This document shows positions 33,842 to 41,678 of a stretch of DNA of 64,000 nt, in pieces. Position numbers and translations under genes: made by a program. Under the pieces are notes generated by a model. It made no database searches. It had not been told where the DNA came from and saw nothing but the letters and a program-made list of their open reading frames with translations. The DNA is from Streptomyces tibetensis (GTDB taxonomy: Bacteria > Actinomycetota > Actinomycetes > Streptomycetales > Streptomycetaceae). Location: the NCBI RefSeq assembly GCF_007655005.1, contig NZ_SZVW01000003.1, positions 1 through 64,000 on the forward strand, given 5' to 3'. Position 1 is the stretch's first letter. Each line of letters opens with the position of its first letter.

Positions 33842-34923
33842 GGACCGCACTCGTCATCGGCACCGGCCTCATCGGCACGTCCGCCGCCCTGGCCCTGTCC
33901 CAGCGGGGCGTCACCGTGCACCTCGCCGACCCGGACCCCGAGCAGGCCCGTACGGCGGCCGCGCTCGGCGCCGGCACGGACGAGGCGCCGGACGGGCCCG
34001 TCGACCTCGTGATCGTCGCAGCCCCGCCCGCACACGTGGCCGACGTGCTCGCCGACGCGCTGCGCCGCGGTGCGGGACGCGGCTACCTGGACGTCGCCAG
34101 CGTCAAGGGCGGGCCGCGCCGCGAGCTGGAGGCACGCGGCCTCGACCTGTCCGCTTACATCGGCTCGCACCCCATGTCGGGCCGGGAGAAGTCCGGCCCG
34201 CTGGCCGCGACCGGCGACCTCTTCGAGGGCCGTCCCTGGGTGCTCACCCCGACCCGGGACACCGACACCGAGGTGCTGAACCTCGCCCTGGAGCTCGTCT
34301 CGCACTGCCGCGCCGTGCCGGTGGTGATGGACGCCGACGCCCACGACCGTGCCGTCGCCCTCGTCTCGCACATGCCCCACCTGGTCTCCAGCCTGGTCGC
34401 CGCGCGCCTGGAGCACGCCGAGGAGGCCGCCGTACGGCTGTGCGGGCAGGGCATCCGGGATGTGACGAGGATCGCCGCCTCCGACCCCCGGATGTGGATC
34501 GACATCCTCTCCGCGAACCCCGCGCCGGTCGCCGACCTGCTCACGGACGTCGCCGCGGACCTGGAGGAGACCGTCCGGGCCTTGCGTGCCCTGCAGTCGT
34601 CCGACGACCACAAGCGCCGCGAGGGCGCCGGCGGGGTCGAAAACCTGCTGCGGCGCGGCAACGCCGGCCAGGTCCGCGTCCCCGGCAAGCACGGGTCCGC
34701 GCCGCGCGCCTACGAGGTCGTGGCCGTGCTCATCGACGACCAGCCGGGGCAGCTGGCCCGGATCTTCGCCGACGCGGGCCTGGCCGGCGTCAACATCGAG
34801 GACGTACGCATCGAGCATGCGACGGGGCAGCAGGCCGGTCTGGTGCAGCTGATGGTGGAGCCGAAGGCGGCCCCGGTGCTGAGTGCCGCGCTGCGGGAGA
34901 GGGGCTGGGCTCTCCGGCAGTAG
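33838..34923 (+). CDS. tyrA: Prephenate dehydrogenase
   Basis: 361 aa. Oxidative decarboxylation of prephenate to 4-hydroxyphenylpyruvate. Rossmann motif LVIGTGLIGTSAALALSQRG, then LDVASVKGG, GSHPMSGREKSGP with the catalytic His, and ADAHDRAVALVSHMPHLVS. A C-terminal ACT domain (from ~292: EVVAVLIDDQPGQLARIF, then GVNIEDVRIEH) suggests feedback control by tyrosine. The GTG at 33838 lies within the GTGA overlap with aroH. Confidence 0.94.
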   Translation: MRTALVIGTGLIGTSAALALSQRGVTVHLADPDPEQARTAAALGAGTDEAPDGPVDLVIVAAPPAHVADVLADALRRGAGRGYLDVASVKGGPRRELEARGLDLSAYIGSHPMSGREKSGPLAATGDLFEGRPWVLTPTRDTDTEVLNLALELVSHCRAVPVVMDADAHDRAVALVSHMPHLVSSLVAARLEHAEEAAVRLCGQGIRDVTRIAASDPRMWIDILSANPAPVADLLTDVAADLEETVRALRALQSSDDHKRREGAGGVENLLRRGNAGQVRVPGKHGSAPRAYEVVAVLIDDQPGQLARIFADAGLAGVNIEDVRIEHATGQQAGLVQLMVEPKAAPVLSAALRERGWALRQ

Positions 34924-35002
34924 GGGTGAGGTCGGCGGGCCGGTCGAGGGTGCCGCCGCCCGGCCGGTTCCCGGGACCGCCGCCCCGGGCCCCCGCGTCG
35001 GC

Positions 35003-35101
35003 CTGAACGGCCTCGTCCTCAAGCGCCGGACGGGCTGGGTGGGCTGGGCGCCGTGGTCGGCTGTGCCGGACGGGCTGGGTGGGGCTGGGCGCCGTGGTCG
35101 G
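35003..35101 (+). repeat. Streptomyces CGCCGGACGGGCTGG-type repeat, two tandem copies
   Basis: Following CGGCCTCGTCCTCAAGCGCC, the unit GCCGGACGGGCTGGGTGGG plus CTGGGCGCCGTGGTCGG occurs at 35025-35060 and again at 35065-35101 (one extra G), period 40 nt. CTCAAGCGCCGGACGGGCTG is a widely dispersed Streptomyces intergenic motif (from memory). It lies in the 377-nt gap between tyrA and cmk; the remainder (35102-35300) is GC-rich with no gene seen. Confidence 0.7.
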
Positions 35102-35300
35102 GCGCGCCGGTGGAGTGGATCGGCTGACGCCGCGTGCCGGCCGCGGTCTGTGGCCTGGCGGGCCGGTGGGCCGGGCGCCGTCGGCAGTCCCGCGCGGCCG
35201 CCCCGGACGCGCGGCCGGACGAGTGACGCGCACCCAGTAACCTTGTGCGGGGCACTCGCGCCCTCACCCCCGCCGAGCCCGGTTCAGGAAGGTCCCCACT

Positions 35301-35981
35301 GTGGAAAGCGCCACGCCAGTGATTGTCGCCATCGACGGCCCCGCCGGCACCGGCAAGTCGAGCACCTCGAAGGCCGTGGCGGCCCAGCTCGGGCTGAGCT
35401 ATCTGGACACCGGCGCCCAGTACCGGGCGATCACCTGGTGGATGGTGAGCAACGGCATCGACATAGACGACCCGTCCGCCATCGCCGCCGTGGCGGGCAA
35501 GCCCGAGATCGTCTCCGGCACCGACCCGGAGGGGCCTGCCATCACGGTCGACGGTGTGGACGTCTCGGCTCCGATCCGCACCCAGGAGGTGTCCTCCAAG
35601 GTCAGCGCGGTCAGCGCGGTGCCCGAGGTGCGCGCCCGGATCACCGAACTGCAGCGCTCGATCGCCGCCTCCGCCGAGAAGGGCATCGTCGTCGAGGGCC
35701 GGGACATCGGCACGACCGTGCTGCCCGACGCCGACCTCAAGATCTTCCTCACCGCCTCCCCGGAGGCGCGCGCCGCCCGCCGCAGCGGTGAGCTGAAGGG
35801 CTCCGACGTCCACAGCACCCGCGAGGCCCTGATCAAGCGGGACGCCGCCGACTCCAGCCGCAAGACCTCCCCGCTCGCCAAGGCGGACGACGCCGTCGAG
35901 GTGGACACCACCGAGCTCACGCTGGCCCAGGTCATCGAGTGCGTCGTCACCCTCGTCGAGGAGAAGCGGGCCGGAAAGTGA
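35301..35981 (+). CDS. cmk: Cytidylate kinase
   Basis: 226 aa. Phosphorylates CMP/dCMP. P-loop IVAIDGPAGTGKSSTSKAVA, the LDTGAQYRAITWW motif, GIVVEGRDIGTTVLPDADLKIFLTA (in parts, VVEGRDIGTTVLPDA and KIFLTASPEARA) and the RDAADSSRKTSPLAKADDA C-terminal region are canonical. GTG 35301 has AGGAAGG at 35286-35292. It overlaps the acyltransferase gene by 4 nt; cmk-plsC-der is a conserved block. Confidence 0.95.
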   Translation: MESATPVIVAIDGPAGTGKSSTSKAVAAQLGLSYLDTGAQYRAITWWMVSNGIDIDDPSAIAAVAGKPEIVSGTDPEGPAITVDGVDVSAPIRTQEVSSKVSAVSAVPEVRARITELQRSIAASAEKGIVVEGRDIGTTVLPDADLKIFLTASPEARAARRSGELKGSDVHSTREALIKRDAADSSRKTSPLAKADDAVEVDTTELTLAQVIECVVTLVEEKRAGK

Positions 35982-36625
35982 CCGAACTGCCTTCGGCGCG
36001 GGGCGCCGAGGTCGGGCGGCGCATCGGCGTCGGCCTGATGTACGGGCTGTGGAAGCCGCGGGTGCTCGGCGCCTGGCGGGTGCCCGCGAGCGGCCCGGTG
36101 ATCCTCGCCGTCAACCACTCCCACAACATCGACGGCCCGATGGTCATGGGCGTGGCGCCCCGGCCGACGCACTTCCTGATCAAGAAGGAAGCCTTCATCG
36201 GTCCGCTGGACCCCTTCCTGCTCGGCATCGGGCAGGTCAAGGTCGACCGCGACACCACCGACCGCACGGCGATCACCGGGGCGCTGGGCGTCCTGGACAG
36301 CGGCGGCGTGCTCGGCATCTTCCCGGAGGGCACCCGGGGCGAGGGCGACTTCGCCTCGCTGCGCGCCGGCCTGGCGTACTTCGCGGTGCGCAGCGGCGCC
36401 CCGATCGTCCCGGTGGCCGTGCTGGGAAGTTCCGAGAAGCCCGGACGGTTGATAAAGGCGCTGCCTCCGCTTCGCTCCCGCGTCGACGTCGTCTTCGGAG
36501 AGCCCTTCGAGGCGGGCGACGGCAGCGGCCGCCGGACGCGCAAGGCGCTGGACGAGGCGACCGGGCGCATCCAGAAGCAGCTCGCGGCTCACCTGGAAAA
36601 CGCCAGGCGCCTCACCGGGCGCTAG
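35978..36625 (+). CDS. Lysophospholipid acyltransferase family protein (PlsC type)
   Basis: 215 aa. Acyltransferase motif I NHSHNIDGP (NHx4D), motif II around VKVDRDTTDRTA, and motif III GIFPEGTRGEGDF are present, followed by VPVAVLG. Expected to acylate the sn-2 position of a lysophospholipid such as lysophosphatidate, membrane-associated. GTG 35978 overlaps the cmk stop (GTGA). It is shorter than classical PlsC but normal for the copy found between cmk and der. Confidence 0.9.
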   Translation: MTELPSARGAEVGRRIGVGLMYGLWKPRVLGAWRVPASGPVILAVNHSHNIDGPMVMGVAPRPTHFLIKKEAFIGPLDPFLLGIGQVKVDRDTTDRTAITGALGVLDSGGVLGIFPEGTRGEGDFASLRAGLAYFAVRSGAPIVPVAVLGSSEKPGRLIKALPPLRSRVDVVFGEPFEAGDGSGRRTRKALDEATGRIQKQLAAHLENARRLTGR

Positions 36626-36680
36626 ACGACACTGAGTAGTGGATCAGCCCGCAACAGCGGGTACTCCACCGACCACCACG

Positions 36681-36707
36681 ATGAACGACGAGGTACGGAC
36701 TTCATGA
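36681..36707 (+). other. Possible 8-codon leader ORF overlapping the der start
   Basis: ATG at 36681 opens MNDEVRTS and stops at TGA 36705-36707, which overlaps the der ATG (ATGA). The only visible RBS for der, GAGG, lies within it. No clear RBS precedes the mini-ORF itself. It could couple translation of der or be chance. Confidence 0.3.
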
Positions 36708-38197
36708 ACGACCACATCCAGCCCGACGGCTCGGACGCGTCCGAGGGCGCGCTCGAGCATGACCACGGGGCGCTCGGCGACGCCGAGTTCGCGGAGTTCA
36801 TGGAGCTCGCCGCGGAGGAGGGCTTCGACCTCGAGGACGTCGAGGGCGCCATCGAGGAGGCGGGTCACGGCCCGCTTCCCGTGCTCGCCGTCGTCGGCCG
36901 CCCCAATGTCGGCAAGTCGACCCTGGTGAACCGCATCATCGGGCGCCGTGAGGCGGTCGTCGAGGACAAGCCCGGAGTGACCCGCGACCGGGTGACCTAC
37001 GAGGCCGAGTGGGCGGGCCGCCGCTTCAAGGTCGTCGACACCGGCGGCTGGGAGCAGGACGTCCTCGGTATCGACGCCTCCGTCGCCGCCCAGGCCGAGT
37101 ACGCCATCGAGGCCGCCGACGCGGTCGTCTTCGTCGTCGACGCCAAGGTCGGCGCCACCGACACCGACGAGGCCGTCGTCCGGCTGCTGCGCAAGGCCGG
37201 CAAGCCGGTCGTGCTCTGTGCGAACAAGGTGGACGGCCCGAGCGGCGAGGCCGACGCGTCCTACCTGTGGGCACTGGGCCTGGGGGAGCCGCACCCGGTC
37301 TCCGCGCTGCACGGCCGGGGCACCGGCGACATGCTCGACCAGGTCCTGGAGGTGCTCCCCGACGCGCCGCGGCAGACCTTCGGCGGGGGCGGCCTCGGCG
37401 GCCCGCGGCGCATCGCCCTGATCGGCCGCCCGAACGTCGGCAAGTCCTCCCTGCTGAACAAGGTGGCGGGCGAGGAGCGCGTCGTCGTCAACGAGCTGGC
37501 GGGCACCACCCGCGACCCCGTCGACGAGTTGATCGAACTCGGCGGCGTCACCTGGAAGTTCGTCGACACGGCGGGCATCCGCAAGCGCGTCCACCTCCAG
37601 CAGGGCGCCGACTACTACGCCTCGCTGCGCACCGCCGCCGCCGTCGAGAAGGCAGAGGTCGCGGTCATCCTGATCGACGGCTCCGAGTCCATCTCGGTGC
37701 AGGACCAGCGGATCGTCACCATGGCCGTCGAGGCGGGCCGCGCGATCGTCCTCGCGTACAACAAGTGGGACACCCTCGACGAGGAGCGCCGCTACTACCT
37801 GGAGCGGGAGATCGAGACGGAGCTCGGCCAGGTGGCGTGGGCGCCGCGGGTCAACGTCTCGGCGCGCACCGGCCGGCACATGGAGAAGCTGGTCCCGGCG
37901 ATCGAGACCGCCCTGGCGGGCTGGGAGACCCGGGTCCCGACGGGACGGCTGAACGCCTTCCTCGGTGAGCTGGTCGCCGCCCACCCGCACCCGGTCCGGG
38001 GCGGCAAGCAGCCGCGCATCCTGTTCGGCACGCAGGCGGGCACCAAGCCGCCGCGGTTCGTGCTGTTCGCCTCCGGCTTCATCGAGGCGGGCTACCGGCG
38101 CTTCATCGAGCGCCGCCTGCGCGAGGAGTTCGGCTTCGACGGGACGCCGATCCACATCTCCGTGCGGGTGCGCGAGAAGCGCGGCAAGAAGAAGTAG
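36704..38197 (+). CDS. der: Ribosome biogenesis GTPase Der (EngA)
   Basis: 497 aa. Tandem GTPase: first G domain [13 protein letters not shown] (~65), DTGGW and ANKVDG; second G domain [13 protein letters not shown] (~240), DTAGIRKR and YNKWD; then the C-terminal KH-like domain ([20 protein letters not shown], then [21 protein letters not shown]) and a basic end (REKRGKKK). Assists 50S assembly. The first ~60 residues are an acidic extension not found in E. coli Der. A strong terminator follows at once. Confidence 0.95.
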   Translation: MNDHIQPDGSDASEGALEHDHGALGDAEFAEFMELAAEEGFDLEDVEGAIEEAGHGPLPVLAVVGRPNVGKSTLVNRIIGRREAVVEDKPGVTRDRVTYEAEWAGRRFKVVDTGGWEQDVLGIDASVAAQAEYAIEAADAVVFVVDAKVGATDTDEAVVRLLRKAGKPVVLCANKVDGPSGEADASYLWALGLGEPHPVSALHGRGTGDMLDQVLEVLPDAPRQTFGGGGLGGPRRIALIGRPNVGKSSLLNKVAGEERVVVNELAGTTRDPVDELIELGGVTWKFVDTAGIRKRVHLQQGADYYASLRTAAAVEKAEVAVILIDGSESISVQDQRIVTMAVEAGRAIVLAYNKWDTLDEERRYYLEREIETELGQVAWAPRVNVSARTGRHMEKLVPAIETALAGWETRVPTGRLNAFLGELVAAHPHPVRGGKQPRILFGTQAGTKPPRFVLFASGFIEAGYRRFIERRLREEFGFDGTPIHISVRVREKRGKKK

Positions 38198-38204
38198 CGC
38201 GAAG

Positions 38205-38246
38205 CACCGGAAAGGGCGGCCCCGACCGGGGCCGCCCTTTCCGGTG
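38205..38246. terminator. Bidirectional terminator downstream of der
   Basis: Perfect 19-bp stem CACCGGAAAGGGCGGCCCC (38205-38223) with GGGGCCGCCCTTTCCGGTG (38228-38246), loop GACC. It lies between the convergent genes der and the Tyr/Gly-rich protein gene. Confidence 0.92.
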
Positions 38247-38258
38247 TCCGGTGCTCGC

Positions 38259-38723
38259 TCAGCTGCCGCCGCGCCGTCCCGGCGGCAGCGCGGCCGGGAC
38301 GTAGTGCATCCCCGTGCCGTACGTGCCCGTGCCGTACGTGCCCGTGCCGTACGCGCCGGTGCCGTACGCGCCCGCGCCATACGTGCCCGTGCCGTGCGTG
38401 CCGACGGTCCCGACGCGCTGCCACTGCGGCTGCTGCCCGGCGGCGTGGCGGGCGCTCTGGGCGCCCGCGCTGTAGGCGCTGTACGAGCTGCCGTACGCCC
38501 CTGCGTACGAGCCCGAACCGTACGGCGTGTTCCCGAAGGCGGTGAAGCCCAGCTTCTCCTCGCCGCTGCGGTCGCCTGGCAGTGCGCGGAAGGACTTGAC
38601 GTACTCGGCGTAGAGCGCGTCGTAGATCGGCGTGGCCGATGGGCCGCACTGGGAGTCCTGAGCCGATCGCGCGGACGGGATCGGCGAGAAGGACTGGCGG
38701 CGGGGAACGTCGTATGCGTGCAC
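38259..38723 (-). CDS. Tyr/Gly-rich repeat protein of unknown function
   Basis: 154 aa from GTG 38723 (TTG 38750 would add 9). A compact N-terminal part (ATPIYDALYAEYVKSFRALP, then GDRSGEEKLGFTAFGNTPYG) is followed by a low-complexity half of G, T, Y, S and A with a GTYGT/GAYGT pentapeptide repeated about eight times (15-nt tandem DNA repeats ~38309-38400). The IYDALYAEY...FRALPGDRSGEE block recurs in other Streptomyces proteins (from memory). No signal peptide or membrane segment. Function unknown. Confidence 0.7.
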   Translation of the reverse strand: MHAYDVPRRQSFSPIPSARSAQDSQCGPSATPIYDALYAEYVKSFRALPGDRSGEEKLGFTAFGNTPYGSGSYAGAYGSSYSAYSAGAQSARHAAGQQPQWQRVGTVGTHGTGTYGAGAYGTGAYGTGTYGTGTYGTGMHYVPAALPPGRRGGS

Positions 38724-38808
38724 GTATGTCCAAACGACCCCGCGGGTCAAGGGATGCGGCCCGGGTACGGCTTTCGCAGGTGGACGGCGTGGACGGGTGA
38801 CGTGCGGC

Positions 38809-39591
38809 TCAGGTACCGGCCAGCGGCAGCGCCGAGGCGACCAGCTGTCCGTTCGCCGCCGCCTTGTCCAGCGCGTCCCGCAGCAGGTCCTCGCGGGGCT
38901 GGCGGCCGATCGAGCCGGCCGGCGCGGCGAACATCAGCACCTGCTGGTGCTTGTTGGCGGCCGCGCGCCACCCCTCGGTCACCTGGAGCGGCTGGTGCGC
39001 CTGCCACCAGGCCACCGGCTGGCCGCCGCCCGCGCCCGGCTGGAGCACCGCGTGCAGCTGGCCCACGGCGAGCAGCACCGACCAGCCGTGCAGCACCGGC
39101 GGTACGGCGGACAGCTCCGTCAGCGGCATGAAGCCCTGCTCGATGAGCAGCGGCAGGAATTCGTCGCCGCCGCCGGTCGTGCCGGGCCGGGCGATGGCCC
39201 CGGTCGGCTCGACCACCAGGGCCGGGTGCAGCTCTCCGCCGATCAGGACGAGCCCACTGGTCACGCCGAGCACCGCCTGCTCGGGCACCACCTTGTCGGG
39301 CTCCAGGTCGACCGTGTCGCCGGTGATGGACTTCACGGCGCCCCGCAGCTGCTCCTCGGTGACCTGCACGACCTGCGAGGGCAGGCAGCCGGCGTGGGCG
39401 AAGGCGAGGACGGCGGTCTCGTCCCCGATGAACAGGACGGTGCTGGTGCGCTCCTGCGCGGAGTCGCCCGGAGTGCGGCAGGACGTGCAGTCGTAACTGC
39501 CCGGGGCGGTCTCTCCGGCGAGCAGGCGGTCTGCTTCTTCGTCGCCGATCTCGGCGCGTACCTCGTCGCTGACGTCGAGCATGCGCGGCAC
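38809..39591 (-). CDS. Conserved actinobacterial protein of unknown function
   Basis: 260 aa, soluble. N-terminal DVSDEVRAEIGDEEADRLLA, then a CxxC (YDCTSCRTPGD) and a further Cys in FAHAGCLPSQVV, which could form a redox or metal site. The rest is mixed alpha/beta (LVLIGGELHPALVVEPTGAI, then EGWRAAANKHQQVLMFAAP). No domain recognised with certainty. GTG 39591 has GAGGGAG six bases upstream on the minus strand; ATG 39582 is the alternative. It stands alone, divergent from the Rpf gene. Confidence 0.75.
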   Translation of the reverse strand: MPRMLDVSDEVRAEIGDEEADRLLAGETAPGSYDCTSCRTPGDSAQERTSTVLFIGDETAVLAFAHAGCLPSQVVQVTEEQLRGAVKSITGDTVDLEPDKVVPEQAVLGVTSGLVLIGGELHPALVVEPTGAIARPGTTGGGDEFLPLLIEQGFMPLTELSAVPPVLHGWSVLLAVGQLHAVLQPGAGGGQPVAWWQAHQPLQVTEGWRAAANKHQQVLMFAAPAGSIGRQPREDLLRDALDKAAANGQLVASALPLAGT

Positions 39592-40767
<1,176 letters not shown>

Positions 40768-40800
40768 GCCGCTGCTCCCCCTCGCCGGGACACGGGCCCC

Positions 40801-41010
40801 GTCCGGTCGGCCGAACGGACGGGGTTCAGACGTGGTGCCGTCCGCCCGGCCGAACGGACGGGGTTCAGACGTGGTGCCGTCCGCCCGGCCGACCGGACGG
40901 GGTTCAGACGTGATGCCGCCCGGCCGACTGGACAAGGTCTGGGCCTGATGCCCTCCGCCCGGCAGACCGGACAAGGTCCGGGTCTGGTGCCATCCGCCCG
41001 ACCGTGCCAC
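40801..41010. repeat. 39-nt tandem repeat between convergent genes
   Basis: Units with the core GCCGAACGGACGGGGTTCAG then ACGTGGTGCCGTCCGCCCG. Cores lie at 40811, 40850, 40889, 40924, 40963 and ~40999 (mostly 39-nt spacing). The first three copies are nearly identical and later copies decay. It fills the gap between the Rpf gene (+) and livF (-). Each unit holds the inverted CCGTCC/GGACGG. Confidence 0.85.
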
Positions 41011-41036
41011 GACGCCGGGCACGCGGGCGTCCCGGA

Positions 41037-41678
41037 TCAGCCCGCGAGCTCACCCGCCTCCCCTGCGAACACGACCGCCCCGCGGCGCAGTTCGTAGACG
41101 ACGGCCGGCCGCCCCCGCAGGGCGGGCGGCAACCGCTGCTCGGCGATCACCACACAGGCGTCGAGCGCGCCCAGCAGCTCGTACGTCCGGGCCGCGACCG
41201 AGGGGGACATGCCCTGGGCGGGCTCGTCGACGAGCACCACGCGCGCGCGTGCGAGCAGCGCCCGGGAGAGGGCGAGCATGCGCTGCTCCCCGCCGGAGAG
41301 GGTGCCGGCGCGCCGCTCCAGCAGTGGTCGCAGCTGCGGGTAGGCGTCCAGGGCCACGGTGTGGTCGCGTGCGGCGAGTTCGAGGTTCTCGCGCACGGTG
41401 AGCGAGCCGAAGACGGCCTGCCGCGCCGGCACCAGGCACATCCCGCGCCGGGCGCGTTCGTACGCCGGGACGCGGGTCACGTCCGTGCCGTCCCACACCA
41501 CCGTGCCGCCCGACAGGGGCAGCGTGCCGGCCAGGGCGTCGAGGGCGGTGGTGCGGCCGGAGCCGTTGCGGCCCAGCAGCACGGTGAGGCCCGGGCCGTG
41601 AGCGGCGAGGGTGATGCCGTGCAGGGCCTCCAAGGGGCCGTAGCGCACGCGTGCGTGGCGCAGGGAGAGCGTCGTCAT
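41037..41678 (-). CDS. livF: Branched-chain amino acid-type ABC transporter ATP-binding protein LivF
   Basis: 213 aa. LivF-type ATPase: Q-loop area CLVPARQAVFGSLTVRENLE, signature LSGGEQRMLALSRALL, Walker B VVLVDEPAQGMSP. The Walker A reads GRNGSGRTT, with Arg in place of the essential Lys, so its own ATP site is probably impaired. It partners with the LivG part of the fused upstream gene, whose Walker A is intact. ATG 41678 overlaps the stop of that gene (ATGA), so it is coupled. Slightly shorter than usual (~235). Confidence 0.9.
   Translation of the reverse strand: MTTLSLRHARVRYGPLEALHGITLAAHGPGLTVLLGRNGSGRTTALDALAGTLPLSGGTVVWDGTDVTRVPAYERARRGMCLVPARQAVFGSLTVRENLELAARDHTVALDAYPQLRPLLERRAGTLSGGEQRMLALSRALLARARVVLVDEPAQGMSPSVAARTYELLGALDACVVIAEQRLPPALRGRPAVVYELRRGAVVFAGEAGELAG

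Noticed and set aside
40768..41022. Minus-strand repeat peptide (13-residue TTSEPRPFGRADG units)
   Set aside because: The period of 39 nt keeps the frame open by chance; there is no RBS and no conserved domain, so it is treated as noncoding repeat.
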